Shown here: piece by piece, positions 11,826 to 21,541 of the stretch | How positions within the stretch are numbered: position 1 is the stretch's first letter | Layout of the letters: every line of letters starts with the position of its first letter | NCBI RefSeq assembly: GCF_029784135.1 | Contig: NC_073745.1 | Location: 308,154,834 to 308,218,833 of the forward strand | Source: Toxorhynchites rutilus septentrionalis | Lineage: Eukaryota; Arthropoda; Insecta; Diptera; Culicidae | Length of the DNA stretch: 64,000 bases | Direction: 5' to 3' | Translations under genes and position numbers: made by a program | The notes under the pieces: model-generated | What the model was told of the DNA's origin: nothing | The model's input: the letters and a program-made list of their open reading frames with translations, nothing else | Database searches by the model: none

Positions 11826-12282
11826 TAACTCGATTTGTTTACATTTTTTACATAGGATCTTTTCAAAAGTTACGCGAGAATTCACCTCTTAAAAAGCACG
11901 TTCACTCTGATCAGATTTTATCGAGAATAAAGGTTGATTTAGGCCTTTCCCGGGGGTCGACGTGGACCAAAACTGATTGTGGGGGTCGACGAGGTTTAAT
12001 AATCGACCCCTATTAATTAACACAAGTTCTTATTTGAAACATTCAAGATACTGTATAAGTAGTGTTCCAACTTGTTATAAGTATGACTAATATTTTAGTA
12101 GAAAGTATTATGCTGGTACTATTCAAAAACTCAACAAGTTGATGGGCGTACACAAGTTCGTATAATATGGAATAAAGGGAGAAGTGAAAAGCGTAAACAA
12201 GTTCTTGTAAGGTAATGTGTTTGAGCGTACAGGCTCTTCAGGCACGTTTTGATTTGATCTATATTTGCTACATACACGCGAT
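11826..12282. other. Spacer, nothing recognised
   Basis: AT-rich sequence between the SINE and the piggyBac-type element. It has a small GC-rich island near 11950-12000 with a repeated GGGGGTCGACG word. No coding signal was seen. Confidence 0.4.
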
Positions 12283-12877
12283 TTAACCCTTTGCACTCGG
12301 CACGGTTTTGGACGCTGGCTATCAGCTACTCGACACTACTTTGCAGTGGAAACGTCCTTTTACAGACCCTCGTATCATTCAGTATAATTTTGGAACCAAG
12401 CAACGTATTATGATGATATTGGACTTATGTGAATTGGGTGACATCGAGTTGTATATTCGTATATTCTAAAAAAAAAAAAATTTATTTTTTTATAATTTTG
12501 TATAGTGTGATAAATCTGAAAACACCTTGCAATGTACGTTGTTTGGCACCTGCCACAAAATGTTTTCCTGTTGCAAACTATAGAATCCCGTTTTCTTTGT
12601 TCCACATCAGGAATAAGTAATTTATTATCCAATCCGGTGTCTTCAAAAGAGAAGTACTTAGATCGTCGCTAGTCGCGTTTTCGTCTGACACAAAATTCGC
12701 TGACACTTCTTCTATATATCTTAGTAATTTTACTATATTTTTATTTGACTTGTTATGCCATTTCAAAAGGAAACTTCAAAGAAACATGCATATTTTTAAA
12801 AGTTGCGCTGAAATAACTCAATTCCTCGTAATCAGTGAAAAAATGTTAAAAAATGACAGCAGAGTGCAAAGGGTTAA
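12283..12877 (-). mobile_element. piggyBac-type element remnant with TTAA duplications
   Basis: TTAA at 12283-12286 and 12874-12877 flank a 587-bp element with perfect 12-bp terminal inverted repeats: CCCTTTGCACTC at 12287-12298 and its complement at 12862-12873. A TTAA target and termini beginning CCC are the hallmarks of the piggyBac superfamily. The interior still encodes a transposase C-terminal finger on the minus strand, so this is an internally deleted autonomous element, not an unrelated MITE. It could be moved only in trans. Confidence 0.82.
12408..12632 (-). pseudogene. piggyBac transposase C-terminal Cys-rich domain (remnant)
   Basis: Minus-strand frame, 74 codons. The part at about residues 18-50 has the spaced Cys/His pattern of the piggyBac transposase tail: CNRKTFCGRC, then a Cys seven residues later, then FQIYHT. 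This domain normally binds the terminal repeats and sits at the C terminus. No catalytic DDD domain remains. The preceding frame (12578-12766, minus) is in a different phase and unrecognised, consistent with an internal deletion joining leader and C-terminal end. The last residues are a poly-Phe artefact from a T/A run at 12470-12490. Confidence 0.65.
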
Positions 12878-14030
12878 TACGAAGGAAGTCATGATCAAAT
12901 TCATGTCCAAACATGCTTCAGATATTTTACTGTATAACAACCTGCCATTTAGGTTAAAGTTCATTTTTGTTGTGGATTACATGATTACATAACTGAATAA
13001 AGTAAACTAAAATGAAGTGATTGAAAAATACTTAAAAATACTTAGTTGCCGACGCGCCCTAGCTTAACCATACATTTCTGTTGTTTGTGAAAAAGTTGCA
13101 AAGTAGATACAAAACACTTTTTCATATTTTTCTAAGTATTTTTTTTTTTATTATTTCAGGAGTTTGGTAACTAATGTAAATTTTCTATACTATATTGACT
13201 ATATCCTATAACTATAAGTGACTATAAGTTTATCTATGAGTAGGCTCGTGAGCATACCCAAAAAAACATCCAGTCCAAACATTGGTAGAATGTACAGAAG
13301 TGTCAAAATTACCAAGATGGGCTTCACCGATTATTACGTGCAGCAGCATCCCTACGGGAGGAGTCCTAACAATTTCTTCTGCGCAAGGTTCTCCCTCTCA
13401 AAGTACGACTGCTGTCTGGTTAAGGTGGAAAAAGCGAAGATAAGCTAGACACCATAACAAATGGAAAAGGGCCACAACAAAACAATCATTTTGATCAGGA
13501 GATTCTCGAATCTACCGAAGTTATCTACTTCGATGGCAACCGCAATACGTACTGGCTTCCACGAGTTTAAGGTGAAATCGAATGTTTTGTTTTCTCGTCG
13601 CTTTTGCGTTTCAGCTCGCGTGTGCTCATTCATGTAACAATCGCCCTTATTCTTGTTCACGGCCGTATCTGATTTTCGTTAGATAGATTTGATTCGAACA
13701 GTTTCGAACAATATATTATTGTTTTCGTAAGAATCCGTTCGAACGAGAATTTTTTCAAACGTAAAAATGTCGAAGTAATCACTTAAATTTCATACATGAT
13801 TCATCAAAGCAACGAAGAAAGAGTCAAAGTGTCATGTATGACGGCGACGGGGCGAAGCATGTGTCTTTCGGGTTGCGGCCACATGGGCACTTGTACAGCC
13901 GAACATAATGTCAAAACTAGGAGGATGGCATCGACTATCATGCGAGGACGAATTACATGGGTGGTGCAAACTAGCAGAAATGTCAATGTTTCTCGAACAC
14001 AGATGTAGCATTCATATACCAGCGACAGCA
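12878..14030. other. Spacer, no recognised gene
   Basis: AT-rich sequence with short frames at 13218-13448 (plus) and 13445-13660 (minus) that I do not recognise. From about 13850 the composition becomes more balanced; this part probably belongs to the leader of the DD37E element that follows, whose terminal repeats I could not find. Confidence 0.35.
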
Positions 14031-14040
14031 GTGCGCATAG

Positions 14041-14085
14041 CGGTATAAATATCCGTGCATTGCAGGAATAGTTCTCATTCCAAAT
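14041..14085 (+). promoter_or_regulatory. Candidate pol II core promoter of the DD37E transposon
   Basis: TATAAAT at 14044-14050, inside CGGTATAAATATCC, is followed about 25-30 bases later by TTCTCATTCC, which fits an arthropod initiator position. It lies about 270 bases upstream of the transposase ATG at 14322. Inferred from motif and spacing only. Confidence 0.4.
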
Positions 14086-14321
14086 CAATCCTTTGTCGTA
14101 AAAAGTTGAAAATAATAAAAAGTGAAAAGCGAAAAGTGAAAAGTGGTGAATTTTCCAAACGCATTTTTATTCGTACAGTGCATTTTACCATTGGCTTCGC
14201 CGTTGCAGTCTATGCTACTGCTTCGCCACCGGAATCTTCCCGCTCCACTCAATATTGATTCAGCCTGTGCTGCAGAGAATTTCTCGCCGTACAAGGAAGC
14301 CACAATTTACAGTTTGGAAAA

Positions 14322-15160
14322 ATGTCGTCGAACGAAAAAGAGCGTCGTGAATTAATCCTGTGCACTTATTTCGAGAATCCGGAGTTGTCACATCGGGACA
14401 TCGGTAAGATGCTGGGAATCGTCCAATCCTCGGTCAGCAGAGTACTAAAACGATACTTCGAGAACCTAACCATTGACCGGATGGTGAAGAACGGCAAAAA
14501 TGGATGCTCCGTCAGTGAAAAAGATCACAAGCGCGTAGTTAAGCAGTTTTGACGTGATCCGAGAAGTTCGGTCCGGGATGTCGCCAATAAGCTGAATTTG
14601 TCAAGTTCATTCGTCCAGCGGACCAAGCAGCGGGAGGGCCTCCGCACATACAAGGTTCAGAAGGCTCCTAACCGCGACGAAAGGCAAAACATGTAGGGGA
14701 AGACGCGAGCCCGGAAGCTGTACACCGGAATGCTGACGAAGCCGCATTGCCTGGTAATGGACGACGAAACCTACGTCAAAGCGGACTTTCGTCAGCTGCC
14801 GGGCCTGTTGTTCTTCTCCGCAGAGGACAAATTCAGCGTTCCGGAGGAGATTCGCAAGCAGAAACTATCCAAGTTTGCCAAAAAGTACATGGTGTGGCAA
14901 GCGATCTGCTCTTGCGGAAAGTGGAGCGCCCCCTTCGTGATGACCGGCACGTTAAACGGGCAGGTTTACCTTAAGGAGTGCCTACAGAAGCGCTTACTAC
15001 CACTATTGAAGCAGCACGAGGGCCCGACCATCTTCTGGCCGGATCTCGCTTCGTGCCACTATTCAAAGGACGTGTTGGAGTGGTACGAAGCCAACGGGGT
15101 CACCTTCGTGCCAAAGGAAATGAACCCGCCCAATGCGCCGGAGCTTCGCCCAATAGAGAA
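14322..15160 (+). pseudogene. IS630-Tc1-mariner transposase, DD37E type (dead)
   Basis: The frame starts at ATG 14322 and can be followed in one phase to about 15160, with in-frame stops at 14550-14552 (TGA) and 14694-14696 (TAG). The N-terminal part has a helix-turn-helix (LSHRDIGKMLGI ... SSVSRVLKRY). The catalytic triad residues are all present: MDDETYVK, FWPDLASCHYS and PELRPIE, with 37 residues between the second Asp and the Glu, which is the DD37E signature known from mosquitoes (ITmD37E). After PIE the sequence switches into an unrelated Arg/Lys-rich stretch at about 15157, which begins an 85-bp inverted-repeat arm, so the C-terminal domain is lost. Two stops and truncation make it inactive. 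Confidence 0.85.
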
Positions 15161-15246
15161 ACATCGTCCAACGAAGAGAAGGAAGAAGAGAAGGCTCTCC
15201 AACGTGAATATGTGAAAACAATACGATCAACGAAGGAAAATATTAA
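15157..15246 (+). repeat. Left arm of an inverted repeat flanking a TTAA-bounded element
   Basis: About 85-90 bases that reappear, inverted, at 15617-15699. Shared words include CCAACGTGAATATGTG and ACGATCAACGAAGGAAA. The arm ends in TTAA (15243-15246). The right arm reads as an open frame beginning MPRPTKRRVKAFQREY on the minus strand; function unknown. Confidence 0.75.
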
Positions 15247-15616
15247 GGTGAAGGTGGAAGCTAGCCATTGTAGTAGTATAGGTAAACCTTCGTGTAAAAA
15301 TGGGGTAATAGTGTTTGTGAGAGAAGAGCAAAGCACACGTAAATAGATCAATTCACTTATCAGACTGTGTGGCGCTTCATTGACACGAGTCTTTGAATAC
15401 ATTTGAAAAAAAAAATAACTATTCAATACTAAAGTAAAATGTATGAACGATATGTTCCGATGAACAATTGCAAATATAAATATATATAGAAGGTGCATTT
15501 GCATATGATTCTGATTATACGCGAGCGTAACATGAGCAAATTTATAACACATGCGAATTGGGGCACTTTTGGTATTAACAAGTTCTTCCGCATAGTAACT
15601 CGATGTTGATAATTCC
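15247..15616 (-). mobile_element. TTAA-bounded repeat, copy 1
   Basis: A 370-bp repeat lying between TTAA at 15243-15246 and TTAA at 15617-15620. A second copy lies at 16294-16745 in the opposite orientation, also bounded by TTAA, and the two match by eye over most of their length. TTAA flanks suggest piggyBac-type mobility, but the ends (GGAATTATC and GGTGAAGGTGG) are poor inverted repeats and do not begin CCC. The assignment is therefore an inference. Confidence 0.6.
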
Positions 15617-15699
15617 TTAATATTTTCCTTCGTTGATCGTATTGTTTTCACATATTCACGTTGGAAAGCCTTAACCCTTCTCTTCGTTGGCCGAGGCAT
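15617..15699 (-). repeat. Right arm of the inverted repeat
   Basis: Inverted counterpart of 15157-15246, starting at the TTAA of 15617-15620. It encodes on the minus strand about 28 residues starting MPRPTKRRVKAF that continue into the inserted repeat, suggesting that the repeat interrupted a short reading frame. The two arms differ by small indels, so they are not a recent exact duplication. Confidence 0.7.
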
Positions 15700-16289
15700 T
15701 TAGATTGAATGTAATACTTTTCCGTTTACTGTTTTTGAAAGCATAGGCAGCCGTGGCAGTGTTCCGAGCTCTGCAATACAATTTTCTTACCCAATGTTAA
15801 AGTCGCTAAAACTTACATTATAGACCCATTAAACGTAAAAATAATAATTGTATTGATATCAACACAATTTTATTCTATTGATTTTCATGACATGGGACGC
15901 TATGACTCCGGAATAACATATTATTGAGTGGTTTTTATAGCTGTTTCGATGCTGTTGTTTGGCATCAGTGTCGAAAAAATAACGATGCTTCCACCAATAC
16001 AAACAAAACCATTGCAGAAGATTGAAAAACGAAAATTTAACTTTCAGAGCACTTGCTCGAGTTTTCCGACGTTCTTCACTATACGGTGCGAAAGCAGATG
16101 AAAATTTAATATCTTGTGAGTAATCGATTAGAGTTTGGTTGATATTACTTGATGGGAAGTGTGCGAAAACGATCATTTTCTTCACACTGTTTCGCAAAAT
16201 TATTGATTTTCGGGCGAGAGGTGAGGGAGGGAGATGAAAGAAATGAGCGCCATTGTGGCAGCCATTTGTGGCTAGCTTCCACATTCACC
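15700..16289. other. Spacer between the two TTAA repeats
   Basis: AT-rich and without recognised coding. Just before the second repeat, 16267-16289 reads GGCTAGCTTCCACATTCACC, a near copy of the terminal sequence found at the other end of the repeat (16727-16745). This may be the remnant end of a third, adjoining copy. Confidence 0.45.
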
Positions 16290-16293
16290 TTAA

Positions 16294-16425
16294 GGCATTA
16301 TCAACATCGAGTTACTATGCGGAAGAACTTGTTAATACCAAAATAGCCCTAATTCACATGTGTTATAAATTTGCTCATATTACGCTAGCGTATAATCAGA
16401 ATTTTACTTCATATGCAAATACACC

Positions 16426-16520
<95 letters not shown>

Positions 16521-16745
16521 TTGCAATTGTACATCGAAACATATCGTTCATACATTTTACTTTAGTATTGAATTGTTATTTTTGTTCAAATGTATTCTCA
16601 GACTCGTGTCAATGAAGCGCCACACAGTCTGATAACTGAATTGATCTATTTACGTGTGCTTTGCTCTTCTCTCACAAACACTATTACCCCATTTTTACAC
16701 GTGGGTTTACCTATACTACTACAATGGCTAGCTTCCACCTTCACT
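16294..16745 (+). mobile_element. TTAA-bounded repeat, copy 2, with TA microsatellite
   Basis: Opposite-orientation copy of 15247-15616, flanked by TTAA at 16290-16293 and 16746-16749. It starts GGCATTATCAACATCGAG, where copy 1 has GGAATTATCAACATCGAG. It is longer because of a (TA)n run at about 16431-16515. The tail AATGGCTAGCTTCCACCTTC is conserved with copy 1. Confidence 0.65.
16431..16515. repeat. (TA)n microsatellite
   Basis: About 42 uninterrupted TA units inside TTAA repeat copy 2. The corresponding position in copy 1 (about 15478-15490) has only a few TA units, so the expansion arose after the copies separated. Confidence 0.95.
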
Positions 16746-16749
16746 TTAA

Positions 16750-18395
16750 TTTCCTGCATATCGGCGGTGTCGTCAAATTTAAGTGTTGTAGAGTGAAGAA
16801 TAGTAGATGGTGATGGTATTGTGAAAAGTAGCATGCTAACAAAGTGAAAGAGCATAGAATTGGATTATTTTAGCTTTGTAGCCATATTCATTTTCAGCCA
16901 AACGCATGCTTCCGCATATCTAATACTAAGGGTTGGTGAAATCTTTTCGTTCGGGTTGGTTCGTTTTTAATTCGCGATCGCATCGTGTTTCTTACTATCG
17001 GAGTTAAGTGGACATTTCGTGTCTCTCTGCCTCCGTGTTTCGATAGGCGATCATATGTGCTATTTGATGAGTGGGAGAAGCGGGCAATGTGGAGAGAGCA
17101 GCACCACATTCTTGCTCTCTTTCTATCAGTATATGCCAGTCAGTGCCAGCGAGTGTAAACTGAAGCGAAATGAGAGTATGGTTAAGTGTTCAGATGTGCA
17201 CCCTGTAGTGCTGGTTTGTGAAAATGAGAGTATGCAGTGAAAATATCATCGAGCAAGAAATCTAGCACCTGCAGAAGTGGTACAAAGAAACGAACACGAA
17301 TCTTCTTAATATTTCTCTCTATAGTTAGAAAATTTCCGTAGCCATTTTTTTTCTGTGACGTATGTTATTAAAACATTTATAAAACAATTATTTAGGATGT
17401 GCAACTATCTCTAGGGGAGTTTTTTCTTTTCTTTTATCTTTTCCAGCATAGGGAGAGCATAGCATCTTTGTTACCAGATATTCATACTTATCTCGGCACC
17501 ATTGAAAACAACTGCGGTTTTATGGGAGTTGTATTGTTTGTCCTTTATATGGATAGAAATGCCAATTCAATGATCATTATATTGTGTAATTTTAGTTGAT
17601 TTATATGGAGGAGTGATTATACAGTGTGTGTTTTCATAATATTTTGTGTTTGTAATATATTTTGTATTTTGTAATTTGTAATATATGTAAATGGGAAAAT
17701 AACTAGAATACTTGTACAGTTGTGTTCAAAGACTAATAGAAATTATATTCCAGATTAAACTGTTACAATGATTGGGTTTAAGATAAATTCGAGTAGTTTT
17801 GACATGTTATTGAAGATACTGTTTATCTGTAGATAAGTGAGTTTCATAAATCTTTCTGATTGATTTTTCTAAGTTCTAACGGTTACCTTCTCAGGTTTCC
17901 CAAAAATAACTGCGATGTCGTGATTTGAATTTGTTGAAACGAACACTCCATAATTAATGGAATGTAGCGACTGTCCAATTAGTTTTAGGAGAGTAGTCCA
18001 GGTTATTTTTATAAGCCATATATCCATATAGCCATATAGCCATATATTGAGTGTCCATGTTTACTTACAATCACATCACTTACCGCAGTGAATCCTGATT
18101 ATCAACTTTTCCCACTAACAACTATTCCTTCCTTGATAAACACTAGGGAACCACGCTATAGAGGCGACCCTTCTGGCCTTCGGCAGCGAATATCATACTA
18201 ACATTCCTTCCCTTCCCCTGGTGACTGTAAGGACGTGGCCGGCGTCGTTATTGACCATTTAATGCTCGAATCACCGAAAATTTCACAACGAGAATGATTT
18301 GCTAGTCCCAAGTGTCATTCTGCGTGTTATTTGTGCAATTTGGTTGGTTCAGGTCAATCACGGAGAGCAACTACGAAGTGTACAGTCTACCAAAG
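16750..18395. other. Spacer, no recognised gene
   Basis: AT-rich. 17000-17250 is somewhat richer in GC but has no recognisable frame. 18015-18050 holds short ATAGCCAT repeats, and 18120-18290 is a GC-richer patch that looks like part of an interspersed repeat; I cannot name it. Confidence 0.35.
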
Positions 18396-18399
18396 CTCA

Positions 18400-18780
18400 A
18401 GCTCAAGCTCAAATTGATGCCAAATGTCTTAAAATTGTATGATTCGTCGAGATTTACAGTTATCTGAAAACAAATATTTTGTCAAAAATCGACTTTTAAG
18501 TCAAAAAACCACGGAGCGCAAAATAAATATTTTTTTCGACAAAAAATTTTTTGGGATAGCAATAAATATCGGCGTTTCATGAAATTATATTTGCACATAT
18601 TTGACATCAAAAATTTGTTTGAAATTTGAAATTTGAGTTTGTTGTAAAACGAAAGAACGCCGAAAACTGGGGTTAAAAAAAATTCGATGCCAAATGTCTT
18701 AAAACTGCATTACTCGTCGAGATTTACTGTTATCTCGAAAACATATTTTGTCAAACAAAAAATTTTTTTGGCGCTCGGTC
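18400..18780. repeat. Direct repeat pair (GATGCCAAATGTCTTAAAA unit)
   Basis: Two similar segments start at about 18415 and 18687, each with GATGCCAAATGTCTTAAAA, then TCGTCGAGATTTAC and TTATCT, then a TTTTGTCAAA run. They are direct, imperfect copies. No coding capacity. Confidence 0.6.
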
Positions 18781-19139
18781 GTTTTTTTTTGTCTAAAGCG
18801 TCGATTTTCACGTCTGCGACACTAGTATATAAAGTCCGAATGAGCTAATATTTTGCATAGGGTATATTATCGTGCAAACCAACATTTAGCAGGAAGTTCC
18901 GAACAAAAAATTGAGATGTCTAAGTCCCAGAGTGTCGATTTTTGATAAAAAAAGGGATGAAAAAACCGATATAGTGGTTCTCAGATTTTCATGAAAAGTG
19001 AATGATTTGTTCTTTATTGCAAAATATTTGACCAGCATTTTTTTCATTTTTTTTGTTAGGTTGTCCATTTCCATTTTAGAGATTTTAGGGTTAGGCTATT
19101 TTTTGCCCTTTTTCCCAAAAATAACTTTTTTTTTATTCA

Positions 19140-19895
19140 TAATTGATTATTGATTGCATTTGTTATTTATAGTTTTCATGGTCTCGGGACCAAGGGCTAT
19201 ATTTTTTATATTTATTCTTCAAAACTTTTTTACATAACATGTCTCCTAATCGATATATCAAATTAAAGCAAATTACTATTCTTTCTTGAAAAAATATCAC
19301 ACTCGTGAAAAAACTAGAATTTTAGTTGCATAGATCCAGTCTAATCGCATAGAAATATTGAACGAAGGTGAAAACATGAATACTTCGAAAAAATATAACT
19401 CAAAAAGGAAAAGCAACCTATCTGATTTCCAGATATATGATGTAAAAAATTCTAAGCTTTCAAGAAAAAATATAAAAAATTATAGCGCCCTAGGTCCCGA
19501 GATCATGAAAAACTAAAAAACAAATACAATCAATAATAACGAAAACAAAATTCGATTTTCTTGAAACTATTGTATTTTATCAAAAAAGATCAGCAAAATG
19601 ACTTCGATTTGATTTGTGGATCGTCGGAATCGGTCCAGCAGCTCAAAAGTTATGTCTTTTTAGTGGTGGAAAAACAGATTTTTCGAATCATTGTTTGACT
19701 TTGTCAAATTATAACTCAAAAACGGAAAAAATACCTCTCTGATTTCAAGATATGTTATGTAAAAAATTTTCAGCTATCAAGAAAAACAAATACAATCAAT
19801 AATAAGGAAAAGAAAATTCACATTTCTTGGAACTGTTGTATTTGCATTCAATTTGATATGTCGCTCATCTAGATCGGACCAGTAGTTCAAAAGTT
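19140..19895. repeat. Foldback plus direct duplication of an AT-rich repeat
   Basis: 19149-19240 is the inverted copy of about 19425-19540; both arms share TCCCGAGA/TCTCGGGA and ACAAATRCAATCAATAAT. The segment 19395-19660 is also repeated in direct orientation at about 19710-19895, sharing CTGATTTC, ATGTAAAAAATT and ACAAATACAATCAATAAT. The result is one inverted and two direct copies of a roughly 150-250 bp unit. No ORF. Confidence 0.65.
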
Positions 19896-20079
19896 ATTAA
19901 TTATTGAAAAAAACAGGAAGTGGGTTATATCTATGGTATAACCGCAAGGGTGACGTAGGACTATCGTTGATTTAGAGATCATTTGTTTGAAGTTGAATCT
20001 GAATTCATTCTGAATGAATGAATATTTGGGGAACTTCGAAAACGAGAGCGTTACGTTGTAGGCACAAGGTTTTATGCAT

Positions 20080-20790
20080 CCAATATTGGATACGGAAATA
20101 TCCTACTGATGGGGAAGAATAATCTTCAGAAGCTATCCTGTTAATTGCGATTGATTGAAAAATCACAAAACCAAATGTATTTGGTCACAGTGTTACATGG
20201 ATAGAAAACATTAAAATAAACTCTTTCACATGAATGTATTTTTAAATTCCCAGAGGAACTGGCAGATTATATTCAGTAACGATTAGATATTTCCACATTT
20301 TCCTCGATACTGGAATTAGAGGGGAATGAACTCTCAGAGCTCGGAACTTTCGGCGACTGAGCAATAATCGATTGCGGGCGCATACAATATTGGATACGGA
20401 AATATCCTACTGATGGGGAAGAATAATCTTCAGAAGCTATTCTGTTAATTGCGCTTGATTGAAAAATCATAAAACCAAATGTATTTGATCACAGTGTTAC
20501 ATGGATAGAAAATATTAAAATAAACTCTTTCACATGAATGTAATTTTAAATTCCCAGAGGAACTGGCAGATTATTTTCAGTAACGATTGGATATTTCCAC
20601 ATTTTCCTCGATACTGGAAGCCCATCAGTGGTTTATGCTAACTCGATAACCACCTGTTAATAGCACTTGATTGAAACATATTTGGTCACAGTGTTACATG
20701 GATAGAAAACATTCAAATAAACTCTTTTACATGAATGTATTTTTAAATTCCTAGAGGAACTGGCAGATTATTTTCCGGATCTTTCTCGAT
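20080..20790. repeat. Three tandem degenerate copies of a ~200-290 bp segment
   Basis: Successive copies share GATACGGAAATATCCTACTG (first two), TTGGTCACAGTGTTACATGG and AAATTCCCAGAGGAACTGGC. Similar tandem copies occur in unit (ii) at about 25030-25480 and 27116-27470. On the minus strand parts of a reading frame (FQSSAINRIASE...) recur between copies, but stops interrupt it. Confidence 0.7.
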
Positions 20791-21019
20791 GCTGAATGGC
20801 ATCCAAACGGAAAGAATTCCGCGCGTGTATGTGTGTGTGTGTGTGTGTAGCGGCTGCTTCGAGATCTTCCCGGGGACCGTTTGTGGCATCACTTTCCTCC
20901 TGATGGATTCTCTTCTGGCCTAAGGTGCACAAACAGGCTCTTGGTGACACCGTTAATCCGCGCTTATGATAAATGAAGAGCTTCACCACAACAGCGACAA
21001 CATGCTCCAATCGCTGTTC

Positions 21020-21075
21020 AATTAGAACTGAGTGGATTTCCGAGCGGCGCATGCTTATATACCGATTGGTGATTT
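21020..21075 (-). promoter_or_regulatory. CCAAT-TATA-initiator module in unit (i)
   Basis: Reading on the minus strand: CCAAT (21065-21069), GGTATATAAG (21054-21063) and TCAGTT (21026-21031), the last about 28 bases below the TATA box, which fits the arthropod initiator. The same trio with the same spacing recurs in unit (ii) at 27671-27714. No recognisable protein follows. Confidence 0.5.
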
Positions 21076-21234
21076 CAATAGCCTGTTTTGAAAGCAAATT
21101 GAAGACTATTGAAACAAGTTTTTGGATCAGAAAGTAACAAGTATAGAACGCGTAGGCATTTTATCTTTCGAATGAAGTGTTTATCATACCATTTCGTTCA
21201 GTTGTTTAAGAGCTATTAACACTCAAAATCTCGG

Positions 21235-21541
21235 TCTCAAATTCCTTCTTTAGATCTAGAAATAGGCCACCAACAATCATTTCATGATCTATTCCATCAA
21301 TTAGCTCATCTAAAAAGGGGAATCCCTACTGAAACTTCTAGAGAACATTATTTTTATCCAAAAAATCAAGCAATTGATTCACAAGCAGTTTCTCAAATAT
21401 TTTGTTGAAAACCATTAGTGTTGAAATCGGTGCTTGGATTTGTGGAGTCACTGGCTTTAAAATTGATACAACCCTAGCAACTTTCAAAAAATGTGGATAA
21501 CTTCCAGCCATTCTACGAATTGCACAAATATTTTTTTCCAC
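21235..21541 (-). pseudogene. Non-LTR reverse transcriptase fragment
   Basis: Minus-strand frame 21541-21338 has RT block features: FLKVARVVSILK, then NKIFEKLLVNQLLDFLDKNN. After a frameshift, a further segment reads GGLFLDLKKEFET near 21245, corresponding to the FLDLKKAFD block with the catalytic Asp. This order is typical of Jockey/CR1/R1-type RT. Only about 100 residues remain and the segment abuts unit (i). It is a different family from LINE-A. Confidence 0.7.

Larger units (their letters stand above)
19919..21230 (-). mobile_element. TGACGTRGGACTA-family unit (i), right end missing
   Basis: It starts with GTGGGTTATATCTATGGTAT followed by the terminal core TGACGTAGGACTA at 19951-19963. 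Most of its sequence recurs in unit (ii) at 24846-27957. It carries three tandem partial copies of a roughly 200-290 bp segment (from about 20085, 20384 and 20640), each with ATGAATGTATTTTTAAATTC and AGGAACTGGCAGATTAT. Near its right side is a promoter-like module facing left. Homology to unit (ii) stops at CAAAATCTCGGTCTC (about 21230), where an RT fragment begins, so the right terminus is lost. The family is not one I can name. Confidence 0.65.

Noticed and set aside
15100..15699. 199-codon minus-strand protein
   Set aside because: The frame runs across the antisense of a transposase end, a TTAA-bounded repeat and its inverted arm; it is not one gene.
16253..16615. 120-codon frame with a Tyr-Ile repeat
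   Set aside because: The repeat is only translation of the (TA)n microsatellite.
20768..21097. Minus-strand 109-codon frame as a histone gene next to the H3 relics
   Set aside because: It has a promoter-like module upstream, but no segment matches H1, H2A, H2B or H4, and it contains a translated TG microsatellite (HTHTHTH).
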